The notes beneath the pieces were generated by a model that saw only the letters and a list, made by a program, of their open reading frames with translations, was not told the origin of the DNA and did not search any database. A DNA stretch of 46,102 nucleotides from Candidatus Krumholzibacteriia bacterium (lineage in GTDB: Bacteria; Krumholzibacteriota; Krumholzibacteriia; Krumholzibacteriales; Krumholzibacteriaceae). The DNA is taken from the NCBI GenBank assembly GCA_025453655.1, contig JALOPX010000006.1, forward strand, positions 1 through 46,102. Direction: 5' to 3'. This document shows positions 32,537-41,249 of this stretch, in pieces. The translations under genes were made by a program, and so were the position numbers. Within the stretch, counting starts at the first letter, position 1; every line of letters begins with the position of its first letter.

Positions 32537-32976
32537 CGAGGGCAGCGATAGCGGCTCTGGCGATCGCCCTGATGATGCTCGCGCAGCCGGCGCGGACCGC
32601 CGCGGGCGAAGAGCATGTTTCCGGCGGCGGCATCTTCGACGACTATCTCAACCCCGTTGAAAATCCCTCCTTCGCCGGCCTTGCCGGCATTTCGTTCAGC
32701 AGCTCGGCGGGATTCCTGTACTCGTCCGGCGGGACGCGCGGCTCTGACGGATCGGCATTCTACATGGGGCATTTCAGCTGCGATCTCGCATCCAACCTGA
32801 CGCTCCGGTGGGATGTGGGGCTGCGTTCGTCGATGGTCGGTCCCGAAGCGGGAGGCGATCCGGAATTTTTCATCCCCAACATCGATCTCACTTACAGGCC
32901 GAGCGACAGGCTGATGTTCACGCTGCGGTTCGGCCGGTACGATATGGGCACGCAGTCTTACCTTATGCGCCGCTGA
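32533..32976 (+). CDS. Small secreted beta-rich protein (probable outer-membrane barrel)
   Basis: A 147-residue protein starting at GTG 32533, which overlaps the response-regulator stop; the longer track ORF is shadow. An N-terminal signal peptide (AAIAALAIALMMLAQPARTAAG) precedes alternating, aromatic-rich strands (AGISFSSSAGFLYSSGG, MGHFSCDLASNLTLRWDVG, IDLTYRPSDRLMFTLRFG). That is the pattern of small outer-membrane barrels or barrel-like proteins. I know no family name. It ends without a clear terminal aromatic residue, so it may be shortened. Confidence 0.6.
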   Translation: MTRAAIAALAIALMMLAQPARTAAGEEHVSGGGIFDDYLNPVENPSFAGLAGISFSSSAGFLYSSGGTRGSDGSAFYMGHFSCDLASNLTLRWDVGLRSSMVGPEAGGDPEFFIPNIDLTYRPSDRLMFTLRFGRYDMGTQSYLMRR

Positions 32977-33007
32977 CGCCGCTGCTGCTCTCCGGACCAT
33001 AATATCC

Positions 33008-33037
33008 TTGACATAAAGGCCGTTGCCGGGCTAGCCT
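33008..33037 (+). promoter_or_regulatory. Possible promoter of the second TPR gene
   Basis: A perfect TTGACA (33008-33013) with a poor -10 (TAGCCT, 18-base spacer). It lies in the 106-base gap before the TPR gene. Weak call because of the -10. Confidence 0.3.
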
Positions 33038-33082
33038 CAATCGTACCCGAACACCTGTGGATTTCTTCGAGGGGGGTCCGAG

Positions 33083-34240
33083 ATGGGGTTGAGCTGGGAC
33101 AAGCTGCTTGAATTTACAAAGGGCGAGGTCAAGGAGGAGGGCAGGGAAATCGCGCGGCTGAAACGGCGGTGCGACTCCGGAGAGGCCCGTACGGATGAGA
33201 TGCTCGAGCTGGCGAAGCATCTGCTCAGGAGAAAAGAAGCGGGAAAATCAGAGAAGCTGATGAGGGAACTGCTCGCCAGGGCGGATGTCACCGAGGACAC
33301 GCTGACGGAGATATGCTCGCTCTTCGAGGATACCGGCAATTACGAGGCGGCCTTCGAGGGGTACCAGCGCTACAGGGAGATGGTGAGCTGCAACGCCTTT
33401 CCCATATACAGGATGGGAAGGCTGCTCGAGCTCCAGGGCAGGCTCGACGAGGCCATTCTTCTTCACAGGGAGGCGGTGGCGGTCGATCCGGAAAACCCCG
33501 AATGCTATTACCGGCTGGGCGTGGCATGCACGAAGAGCCGGCGTTTCAGCGAGGCCGAGGAAAATTACCGCAAAGCCATAGAGATAGATCCCACGCACTC
33601 GAAATCTTATACGAATCTCGGATACATACTCGACCTGAACGGGAAGAGAAGCGCGGCGCTTCAACAGTTCAGGAAGGCGGTTCAGCACAATCCGAGAAGC
33701 GCCGAGGCGCATTTCAATCTGGGCGCGCTGTACGGCGAGGAGGGCGACAAGGATCTCGCGATAAAGGAATTCCGCATCGGGCTGGAATTGGATCCCTCCT
33801 GCGTCGAAGGCCACTACAACCTCGGCATCGCCCTCATCAACGAGGGGCATCTCGACGAAGCGCTCGAGGAGTTCAGCAGGATACTGAGGCTCGAGAGCGA
33901 TAACGTGAACGCGCTTTTCTACAAGGGGCTCATCTATTACAGGAAAGGCCTTTACGCGCGGGCGATCAAGCACCTTCAGCAGGCGGTCCATCTCAATCCC
34001 GGCAACTCGACCATACTTTATTATGTCGGCGAATGTTTCAACAAGCTGGAACAGCCCGACAAGGCCAAGGAATATTTCAAACGCGTGGCCGAAATCAATC
34101 CGGACGATCAGAGGGTATATTTCAGCATGGGGATCGCATGCGAAAAACAGGACGACAAAAGCACGGCCCGCGAATGGTACAGGATGGCCGCGGCCGGGGC
34201 TCCGACCGTACTCAGGGAGACGCACCGCATATCCGGATGA
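33083..34240 (+). CDS. Tetratricopeptide-repeat protein
   Basis: A 385-residue protein with about nine TPR units from residue 75 on, many close to consensus (CYYRLGVACTKSRRFSEAEE, AHFNLGALYGEEGDKDLAIK, GHYNLGIALINEGHLDEALE). The N-terminal 70 residues are charged and helical. No signal peptide. GAGGGGGG SD upstream. The stop overlaps the Wzi-like gene (ATGA), so the two are coupled and may belong to the same envelope process. Partner unknown. Confidence 0.85.
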   Translation: MGLSWDKLLEFTKGEVKEEGREIARLKRRCDSGEARTDEMLELAKHLLRRKEAGKSEKLMRELLARADVTEDTLTEICSLFEDTGNYEAAFEGYQRYREMVSCNAFPIYRMGRLLELQGRLDEAILLHREAVAVDPENPECYYRLGVACTKSRRFSEAEENYRKAIEIDPTHSKSYTNLGYILDLNGKRSAALQQFRKAVQHNPRSAEAHFNLGALYGEEGDKDLAIKEFRIGLELDPSCVEGHYNLGIALINEGHLDEALEEFSRILRLESDNVNALFYKGLIYYRKGLYARAIKHLQQAVHLNPGNSTILYYVGECFNKLEQPDKAKEYFKRVAEINPDDQRVYFSMGIACEKQDDKSTAREWYRMAAAGAPTVLRETHRISG

Positions 34241-35784
34241 AATCCGCAATACTTTCAAGACGCCTTGCTTTCGCCGCGGTACTGCCGCTTCTTCTGCTTC
34301 CCTCGGGGATTCTCGCTTCCAACGAGACCATCGACGTAGACAGCTGGATCTATCCGGCCTTCCGGACCCTCGAGCTGGCGGGCATGGTCGATCTGCCGCC
34401 CCGCATGCCATGGACAAGAAGCGAGGCGGAGTTTTTTCTCGACCGGGCGCTTCAATCGCTCGGAGACGGCGGGGCGGCTCCCACCGCGCGGCAGGGCTTC
34501 CTTCTGGAACGGCTGAAGGGCGAATTCCACGGGAAGGCTTCCCGGCCCGCGGACCGCGAGGACGGCCCCCTCTGGTGCATGAGGGAGGGGGCGCGGTTCG
34601 CCGCCTTCGATCTGTCGGCGGGCGCGTCGTACGGCAAAAACGCTCCGGCAGGACGGGAAGGGCCGTCGGGCTCGGCGGTCCCGGAGTTACTCGCCGATCT
34701 GGGCAGGGGGCTGACCCTCTTTTCATCCTACAGCGCGAGGCTCGAGCGCGAGTCCGGCTCCAACGTGTCGGGTGAAAAGCCGTCGCCGAGGGAAAAAAGC
34801 TTCAGGGGCCTGAGGTCGGAGTACCGCCGCGGGTACATTTCGGTCACGGGTAACAGGTGGGCGCTTCTCGCGGGGAGGGACCACATCCACTGGGGGCCGG
34901 GCCGCGATGAGGGGCTCATCATGTCCAGGACCGCGGGATCGATCGACCAGATCTCGGCGATGGTGGAGATGGGCCGGTTCAGGCTCAGCGCGGTGCAGGC
35001 CGTGCTCGACCCGGAGATCCCGAGGCGCCTCGCGGGGCATCGCCTCGAGATTTCGCTGCCGCGGAAAATCAGGCTCGGCATAAGCGAAACGGTGGTATAC
35101 ACGGGAAGAGGCCTTGATTTCTCGTACCTCATCCCGGCCGGATCCTTCTACGCCAACCAGTACAACGAGAGGGACGACGACAACATCCTCTGGGGCCTCG
35201 ACCTGAAGGTGCCTCTTCGCGCGGGGATGATCGCCCACGGCGAGCTCCTCGTCGACGATTTCCAGTACGAGGGCAGGGGGACCGCCCCGGACAGGCTGGC
35301 ATTCAACATCTCGATCGAGGCGCTCGCCGCCCCGTTCGGACGCGACGTCGAGATAACGGCCGGATATACGTATGTCGATATCTTCACATACGCGCACAAG
35401 GATTCGCTGCTCGCACGGTACGTGACCGGCGACGGCGATCCCCTGGTCAATCCGATCATCGGTTCCCCCCTCGGTCCCGATTCCGACAGATGGAATCTCG
35501 GCGCCTCGGTGGCGATAACCGCCCGTTTCACGGCGGAGGCCGGCGTGACGCTGACGAGGCGGGGCGACGGCAACGATCTCCGCGAATGGGAAAGGGGATC
35601 CGATCCGGACCCCTCGTTTCCGAGCGGAACGACCCTGGACGAAAGGATATTCCTCCTCGGAGGATCGTTCGATCTCGGAAAGGGGTCTTCGGTCTTCGGG
35701 AGCGCCGGCCTGGCGCGCTTCACGGGCCCGGACAGGGACGGGGATGGAAGTTTCGCGTATCTCGGAATGGTACTGGATTTCTGA
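34237..35784 (+). CDS. Outer-membrane barrel, capsule-assembly Wzi-like
   Basis: A 515-residue protein with signal peptide (LAFAAVLPLLLLPSGILA). An N-terminal helical part (YPAFRTLELAGMVDLPPRMPWTRSEAEFFL) resembles the periplasmic helices of Wzi; then a barrel with about 16-18 amphipathic strands. Wzi-type marks include GRDHIHWGPGRDEGLIM and GELLVDDFQYE. Wzi is a lectin-like barrel that anchors group 1 capsule in E. coli; other members export or bind exopolysaccharide. ATG 34237 overlaps the TPR stop; the track's longer ORF is shadow. The last strand ends in phenylalanine (MVLDF), as expected for barrels assembled by Bam. Confidence 0.75.
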   Translation: MKSAILSRRLAFAAVLPLLLLPSGILASNETIDVDSWIYPAFRTLELAGMVDLPPRMPWTRSEAEFFLDRALQSLGDGGAAPTARQGFLLERLKGEFHGKASRPADREDGPLWCMREGARFAAFDLSAGASYGKNAPAGREGPSGSAVPELLADLGRGLTLFSSYSARLERESGSNVSGEKPSPREKSFRGLRSEYRRGYISVTGNRWALLAGRDHIHWGPGRDEGLIMSRTAGSIDQISAMVEMGRFRLSAVQAVLDPEIPRRLAGHRLEISLPRKIRLGISETVVYTGRGLDFSYLIPAGSFYANQYNERDDDNILWGLDLKVPLRAGMIAHGELLVDDFQYEGRGTAPDRLAFNISIEALAAPFGRDVEITAGYTYVDIFTYAHKDSLLARYVTGDGDPLVNPIIGSPLGPDSDRWNLGASVAITARFTAEAGVTLTRRGDGNDLREWERGSDPDPSFPSGTTLDERIFLLGGSFDLGKGSSVFGSAGLARFTGPDRDGDGSFAYLGMVLDF

Positions 35785-36608
35785 TGACGAGAATGATTAA
35801 AGCGTTCCTTCTCATTCGTCCGCACAACGTGGCGGCCGCGCTGCTGTGCGTGGCTTCCGGGTTCTGGATGGCCGCGTGGCCCGCGCGCGTCCCCCTTCCC
35901 CTCCTTTTCGCCGTGGCCCTCGTCACTGCGGCCGGCAACGTGATAAACGACTGCTGCGACAGGGATATCGACAGCATAAACAAGCCGCGCCGCGTGATCC
36001 CCTCGGGAGGGATGACGGTGCGCGTGGCCTTTTCAGTGTATATCTCCATGCTCCTGCTCCTCGGCGCGACGCTCTTTTTCATGAGCCCTGCGCAGGCGGC
36101 GTGGATCGCCGCGTGGGCCCTGCTCCTGCATCTTTACTCGGCAAGGCTCAAGAGGGTCTACCTCGCGGGAAACATCCTCGTCTCGATGGTGACGGCAAGC
36201 GGATTCACGCTCGGCGCGTTCGCCGGAGCCGACATCCGCCAGGGCGTCCTGCCATCGATCTACACATTTTTTTTCGTCATGGGAAGGGAACTGGTCAAGG
36301 ATTGCGAGGATGTGGAGGGGGACGGGACCTGCGGAGCGAGGACCGTGCCCGTCGTCTCGGGCCGCGCGGCCGCGATGAACATGGCGGCGACGATATTCAT
36401 CCTTCTCGCGGCGGCGTTCCCGGTCCCTTATTTCGCCGGGATTTACAACCACGCCTACGCCGCCATCATGCTCATTTCAGTCTTGCCGATACTGGCGATA
36501 TCCTCCATATTTGCGCTTCGCGGAAGGAATCCCGGGCTGATCAGCGTGATGCTGAAGGTGGGCATGTATTTCGGCATCGCCGCGTTTCTGCTGGGAACGA
36601 TAATGTGA
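35784..36608 (+). CDS. UbiA-family prenyltransferase, DGGGP-synthase-like
   Basis: A 274-residue protein with about nine membrane helices. The first Asp-rich motif is N55-D56-C-C-D59-R-D-I-D63 within NVINDCCDRDIDSINKPRR, and the second is ELVKDCEDVEGD. This wording, with RVIPSG, LLHLYSARLKR and GARTVPVVSG, is closest to digeranylgeranylglyceryl phosphate synthase of archaea and its bacterial relatives, rather than to UbiA or MenA. Such enzymes transfer a long isoprenoid to prenylglycerol phosphate. ATG 35784 overlaps the Wzi stop (TGATG). Function in this bacterium (ether-type lipid or quinone) is not decided by sequence alone. Confidence 0.75.
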   Translation: MTRMIKAFLLIRPHNVAAALLCVASGFWMAAWPARVPLPLLFAVALVTAAGNVINDCCDRDIDSINKPRRVIPSGGMTVRVAFSVYISMLLLLGATLFFMSPAQAAWIAAWALLLHLYSARLKRVYLAGNILVSMVTASGFTLGAFAGADIRQGVLPSIYTFFFVMGRELVKDCEDVEGDGTCGARTVPVVSGRAAAMNMAATIFILLAAAFPVPYFAGIYNHAYAAIMLISVLPILAISSIFALRGRNPGLISVMLKVGMYFGIAAFLLGTIM

Positions 36609-36630
36609 TCCATCGAAAGGGGAGCGGGAG

Positions 36631-37272
36631 TTGTTCTTCGACATCATCACGGCGATCATACTGGCCGTAGTCCAGGGGCTCACCGAATTTCTGCCGGTCA
36701 GCTCTTCGGGTCACCTCGCCATCGGCGCGGCGCTTCTCGGGTCGAAGGGCGCTTCGGGGGGAGGGAACCTGATTTTCGAGGTCGCCGTGCATGTGGGGAC
36801 GCTCGGCGCCGTTGCCGCGATATACAGGCGAAGGATCCGGGCTCTCTTCGAAAGCGCCCTGTCCTTCGCGTCCTCCGGTTTCAGGCCGGTCGGGAAACAC
36901 CGGGAAGGGATGTCATATATAGGCCTGATGGCGCTCGGATCGGTCCCGGCGGCGGTCGTGGGACTTTTGTTCCGCGACAGGATAGCCGCCCTTTTCGATT
37001 CGCCGGCCGTCGTCTCGATTCTCCTTGTCGGGACGGGCTTTTTCCTGCTGTCGTCCCGTGGGCGATCGGGGTCCTCCCCGATTACGCCCGGCAGGGCCCT
37101 CCTTATCGGGATGGCCCAGGCGGTGGCCATCCTGCCGGGCTGTTCGAGGAGCGGCTGGACGATAACGATGGCCCTGCTGGCGGGGATCGGCTTCGAAAAG
37201 GCCAGGCCTCGTCGGTCCTCCTTCTGCTCGTACCGGCGGCTGTCGCTTTTGCCACCGGGCTCGCGGCATTGA
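36631..37272 (+). CDS. uppP: Undecaprenyl-diphosphatase UppP, frame-shifted before the end
   Basis: The 213-residue ORF begins at TTG 36631 with GGAG upstream. It has the BacA/UppP motifs VQGLTEFLPVSSSGHL and LPGCSRSGWTITM, so it dephosphorylates undecaprenyl diphosphate to recycle the carrier lipid. The frame then departs from the family after GFEKA: the last 20 residues (RPRRSSFCSYRRLSL...) are not UppP-like. The expected C-terminus continues in the frame starting near 37206 up to 37379 (see next entry). A single missing base between 37203 and 37206 would restore a normal protein of about 249 residues. Missing base in the assembly or a real lesion cannot be told apart here. Confidence 0.85.
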   Translation: MFFDIITAIILAVVQGLTEFLPVSSSGHLAIGAALLGSKGASGGGNLIFEVAVHVGTLGAVAAIYRRRIRALFESALSFASSGFRPVGKHREGMSYIGLMALGSVPAAVVGLLFRDRIAALFDSPAVVSILLVGTGFFLLSSRGRSGSSPITPGRALLIGMAQAVAILPGCSRSGWTITMALLAGIGFEKARPRRSSFCSYRRLSLLPPGSRH

Positions 37273-37379
37273 AACTGCTGGTGCGGATCCTCCGCGCGGG
37301 CGCTTTGCACAGGTTCGCGTGGTACCTTATCCCGGTCGGAGCCGTTTCCTGGGCATATTTCACCTTCATCGGCCGCTAG
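37206..37379 (+). pseudogene. uppP: Displaced C-terminal part of UppP
   Basis: This frame reads ASSVLLLLVPAAVAFATGL, then RILRAGALHRFAWYLIPVG to a stop at 37379, matching the last helices of UppP (the FAWYR-type motif near the end is typical). It has no start of its own and therefore is not in the ORF track. It is the rest of the gene beginning at 36631 after a one-base deletion relative to the normal frame. Confidence 0.8.
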
Positions 37380-37479
37380 GGCATCGGAAGATTGACCCGG
37401 CGACGGGCCTGTGATAGATTCAGACGCCGCGCCGAAGGTCGCCGTGACGGCGAAAGGCCGGCATATCCAAGGAGAAGAA

Positions 37480-40179
37480 ATGCTCGAAAAAGTCTACAAC
37501 CCCGCAGAGATAGACGGAAAATGGAGCGCGGCGTGGCAGAGGGAATCGATCTTCGACGCCGACGCCTCTTCGCCTCGCCCGCCGTATTCGATAGTGCTGC
37601 CCCCGCCGAACGTCACGGGACAGCTTACGGTCGGGCACGCGCTCGGCACGACCGTGCAGGATATCCTCGTGCGCTGGAAGCGGCTCAAGGGATACAACGT
37701 TCTCTGGCTGTCCGGATCCGATCACGCCGGCATAGCGACGCAGAACGTCGTGGAGCGTTACCTTGAGAAGGAGGGCCTCTCGAGAGAGTCGCTGGGGCGC
37801 GAGAAATTTCTCGAGGAGTGCTGGAAATGGAAGGATAAGTACCACGACCGGATCGTCGCGCAGCTGGGGAGGCTCGGGGCGTCGCTCGACTGGAGCAGGG
37901 AGGTCTTCACGCTCGATCCCGGAGTCTCCAGGGCCGTGCGGGAGGTCTTCGTCAGGCTCTACGAGAAGAAGCTGCTCTATCGCGGAAGTTATATCGTGAA
38001 CTGGTGCCCATCGTGCGCCACGGCGATAAGCGACGAGGAGGTCGAATTCAGGGAGGAGAATTCGAAGCTCTATCATGTCGCCTACCCGTTCGCGGACGGG
38101 AGCGGGGAGGTCGTGGTCGGGACGACGAGGCCCGAGACGATGCTCGGCGACGTGGCCGTGGCGATGAGCCCGTCGGACGACAGGGCCCCCGCGATGGAGG
38201 GAGTCGAGTTGATCCTTCCCCTGACCGGCAGGACTATCCCGGTGATCCTGGACGACGCGGTCGATCCTTCGTTCGGCACGGGATGCCTCAAGGTCACTCC
38301 GGCGCATGACGCGACGGATTTCGGCATAGGCCTGAGGCACGGGCTCGAGCCGTTCATAGTGATAGACCGGGCGGGAAGGATGAACGAGAACGCCGGGGAA
38401 TTCGCCGGCATGGGCCTGGCAGAGGCGAGGGAGGCGGTGCTCGGGCGGCTCGCCGAAGGGGGATACCTGAGGAAGACGGAGGATTATCTCCATTCGGTCG
38501 GCCATCACGACAGGTGCGGCCACGTCGTAGAGCCGGCGATTTCCAGGCAGTGGTTCCTTCGAATGGAATCGCTCGCGGCCCCGGCGCTGGAGGCCGTCAA
38601 AAGCGGGGAAGTGTCGTTCTTCCCCGAGCGCTGGGGAAACATCTACATCGACTGGATGGAGAACATAAGGGACTGGTGCGTATCGAGGCAGATCTGGTGG
38701 GGGCACAGGATACCCGTATGGTACTGCGCGGAGTGCGGGACGGAGATCGTCTCCAGGGAGGATCCGACCCTGTGCTCCAGATGCGCGAGCCCGGACATCG
38801 TCCAGGACGAGGACGTGCTCGACACCTGGTTCTCCTCGTGGCTCTGGACCTTCTCGCCCCTCGGCTGGCCCGATGAGACGAAGGACCTGAAGGTCTTCCA
38901 CCCGACCGACGTGCTGGTCACGGGGGGCGACATCATCTTCTTCTGGGTCGCCAGGATGGTGATGGCTTCGATCGAATTCATGGGCGAGAGACCCTTTTCC
39001 AGGGTCTACATTACGGGGATCGTAAGGGATTCGAAGGGGAGAAAGATGAGCAAGTCGCTCGGCAATTCCCCCGACCCGATAGATATCATGGACCGCAGCG
39101 GAGCCGACGCATTCAGGTTCACGCTGATGATGCTCTCCCCGCCCGGGCAGGACCTGATGTTCGACGAGGAGAAGGTCGAGAACGGGAGGCATTTCGCCAA
39201 CAAGGTCTGGAACGCGGCGAGATTCGTGCTGGGGCAGGAGACGGGCGGCGCCGATATCTTCGCCCCCGCGCCGGGACGTGAGGCGAAGGAATCCCCGGAG
39301 AGGCTCTTCGCCTCGGTCTACGGGAGGGTCCCCGGCTGCGAATCGGTTTTCGGATGGGAGGACAGGTGGATCGTGAGCCGCGCCGTGACGAGGATGGCCC
39401 AGTACGATAATTCGCTCGAAGGGTTCAGGTTCGACGAAGCGGTCAGGACCGTGTACGATTTCTTCTGGCACGAGTTCTGCGACTGGTACCTCGAGCTTTC
39501 GAAACCCGCTTTTCGCGAAACCGGCCCCAGGGGCGCGGGGGCTGCCGTCACCTCGAGGGCCGTGCTCGGCCTTTCCATGATCATGCTGCACCCCGTTATG
39601 CCCTTTATTTCGGAGGAGATCTGGAGTATGCTCTCACCGAACGCGCCGTTGCTTGCGGGATATTCCTGGGGCGGTCCCCCGGAGGGGCTGGACGATCCGA
39701 AACTCGACGGCGACGTCGACATGTTCAGGGAGATCGTCACGAGCATTCGAAACCTGCGGCAGAGCTTCAACATCCCCCACCAGAGGGGCGTGGAGGCGAT
39801 AATAAGCTGCGAGCGGGGAAGATCGATCCCGGAAAAACTCTCCCCTTTCAGGGCGCAGATATCCTCGCTGGCGAAGGTCGACAGGCTGGTCATCGGGGAC
39901 GACGAGCCGAAACCGGGAGGTTCCGCGGCGGCGGGCCATTCGATGATAGACATATATGTGCCCCTCGGCGGCATCGTGGACATAGAGGCGGAGAGGAAGA
40001 GGCTGTCGAAGGATCGTGACAAGCTTGCTGTGGAAGTGGAAAAGATCGGCCGCCGCCTCGCCGACGAGGGATTCACGGGCAGGGCTCCCGCCGACGTGGT
40101 CGAAAGGGAGCGGGCGAGATTCGACGAGATGAGCGACAGGAAAACGCGTATCGAAAGGATTCTGGAGGATCTCGTGTGA
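37480..40179 (+). CDS. valS: Valyl-tRNA synthetase
   Basis: An 899-residue class I synthetase charging tRNA-Val. The start ATG 37480 has GGAGAAGAA directly upstream; the track start (37411) adds 23 unlike residues. Seen: PPPNVTGQLTVGHALGTTVQ (HIGH region), the editing domain (VVGTTRPETMLGD, CLKVTPAHDATDF), the zinc-binding CAECGTEIV ... CSRCAS in the catalytic core, KMSKS as GRKMSKSLGN, anticodon-binding region, and the C-terminal coiled coil (IEAERKRLSKDRDKLAVEVEKI). Typical length. Its stop overlaps the next gene (GTGA). Confidence 0.97.
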   Translation: MLEKVYNPAEIDGKWSAAWQRESIFDADASSPRPPYSIVLPPPNVTGQLTVGHALGTTVQDILVRWKRLKGYNVLWLSGSDHAGIATQNVVERYLEKEGLSRESLGREKFLEECWKWKDKYHDRIVAQLGRLGASLDWSREVFTLDPGVSRAVREVFVRLYEKKLLYRGSYIVNWCPSCATAISDEEVEFREENSKLYHVAYPFADGSGEVVVGTTRPETMLGDVAVAMSPSDDRAPAMEGVELILPLTGRTIPVILDDAVDPSFGTGCLKVTPAHDATDFGIGLRHGLEPFIVIDRAGRMNENAGEFAGMGLAEAREAVLGRLAEGGYLRKTEDYLHSVGHHDRCGHVVEPAISRQWFLRMESLAAPALEAVKSGEVSFFPERWGNIYIDWMENIRDWCVSRQIWWGHRIPVWYCAECGTEIVSREDPTLCSRCASPDIVQDEDVLDTWFSSWLWTFSPLGWPDETKDLKVFHPTDVLVTGGDIIFFWVARMVMASIEFMGERPFSRVYITGIVRDSKGRKMSKSLGNSPDPIDIMDRSGADAFRFTLMMLSPPGQDLMFDEEKVENGRHFANKVWNAARFVLGQETGGADIFAPAPGREAKESPERLFASVYGRVPGCESVFGWEDRWIVSRAVTRMAQYDNSLEGFRFDEAVRTVYDFFWHEFCDWYLELSKPAFRETGPRGAGAAVTSRAVLGLSMIMLHPVMPFISEEIWSMLSPNAPLLAGYSWGGPPEGLDDPKLDGDVDMFREIVTSIRNLRQSFNIPHQRGVEAIISCERGRSIPEKLSPFRAQISSLAKVDRLVIGDDEPKPGGSAAAGHSMIDIYVPLGGIVDIEAERKRLSKDRDKLAVEVEKIGRRLADEGFTGRAPADVVERERARFDEMSDRKTRIERILEDLV

Positions 40180-41159
40180 GCGATTCGAACGTGACTGGCG
40201 ACGAGGGAAAATGCGGGGAGCAGCCGGCCGAAGGATCCCCCACCTCCCTCGACATAAAGGGGGAAAAGACCGTCGGCGAGATCCTTCTGGCGGCGAGGGA
40301 GGGTTCCGGGCTTTCCCTGGAGTCGGTCAGCCTGGAGACGAAGATACCGAGAAAATCGCTGGAGTACCTGGAGACGGACAACTTCGAGGCGCTTCCCTCC
40401 AGGGTCTACGTCAGGGGATTCCTGCGGACGTACGCCGGCCTTCTAGGGCTCGACGTCCAGCAGGTCCTCGGGAGGTTCGAGGCCCAGGTGGGGCAGACCC
40501 ACAAGAGCAGGGGGGATCGCTGGGAGATCGAGGAGGCCGTCGTCGAGGAGGAGCTCGAGTCTCCGAGGATCTTCAGAAGATTCGTGATGCCGTCTCTCGC
40601 GGCTCTCCTCGTCGTCGCCGCGATCGTCTGGGCCGTCTGGATGAAGACCGGCCGCGACGCCAGGCCTCCGAAGGACGAACCAACCGCCGAATCGACGGCC
40701 GCGGCGCCGGATTCCTCCGCCGGCGACGGCCTGGCCGGGGGCGCCCCGGATTCCGCGGCGATCGACGCGCAGGCAGTCGCCGATCTCCTTAACGCGCCCG
40801 GCGCGGCGGGCGGCGGGGGCGCGGTTCCCGGCGCTTCCGCTGCGATCGAACCTTCGCGGGGCCAGGCGGGCGGGAAGAAGATCAACGTCAGGCTCATCGC
40901 CAATTCCAGGGACACTACCTGGTTCGATCTCGTCGTCTACTCCACGTCGGAATCGGGGCCGCAGCGAAATTCCCACGACTTCATACTGGGACCGGACCAG
41001 GTGCGCACCTTCCAGGCGATCGACTCGATTATTTTCAGGACGGTCGGGAACGCGGGGGGGTTCTACATAGAGCGCGACGATGTCCGCCTGCCCGTCCTCG
41101 GCGAACGCCGGCAGGTGATGAGAAATGTCAGGCTGACCGGCGAGGGGGTCTTCCGTTGA
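40176..41159 (+). CDS. RodZ-like protein (HTH, membrane helix, beta domain)
   Basis: A 327-residue bitopic protein. Residues about 30-100 are a HTH_25-type domain (VGEILLAAREGSGLSLESVS, KIPRKSLEYLETDNFEALP, VYVRGFLRTYAGLLGLD), as in RodZ, which binds MreB. One membrane helix (FVMPSLAALLVVAAIVWAVW) is followed by a Pro/Ala-rich linker of about 90 residues and a C-terminal beta domain similar in layout to DUF4115. It probably takes part in cell-shape control. GTG 40176 overlaps valS. No mreB is present in the window. Confidence 0.8.
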   Translation: MSDSNVTGDEGKCGEQPAEGSPTSLDIKGEKTVGEILLAAREGSGLSLESVSLETKIPRKSLEYLETDNFEALPSRVYVRGFLRTYAGLLGLDVQQVLGRFEAQVGQTHKSRGDRWEIEEAVVEEELESPRIFRRFVMPSLAALLVVAAIVWAVWMKTGRDARPPKDEPTAESTAAAPDSSAGDGLAGGAPDSAAIDAQAVADLLNAPGAAGGGGAVPGASAAIEPSRGQAGGKKINVRLIANSRDTTWFDLVVYSTSESGPQRNSHDFILGPDQVRTFQAIDSIIFRTVGNAGGFYIERDDVRLPVLGERRQVMRNVRLTGEGVFR

Positions 41160-41249
41160 CGCGCGGGCGCGCATCGGGGAAGACGGGCGCCGGCAGATTG
41201 GAATCACGATTTTTACCGCCTCCCGGCGGGACCGCTTCCGGTGGCGACA

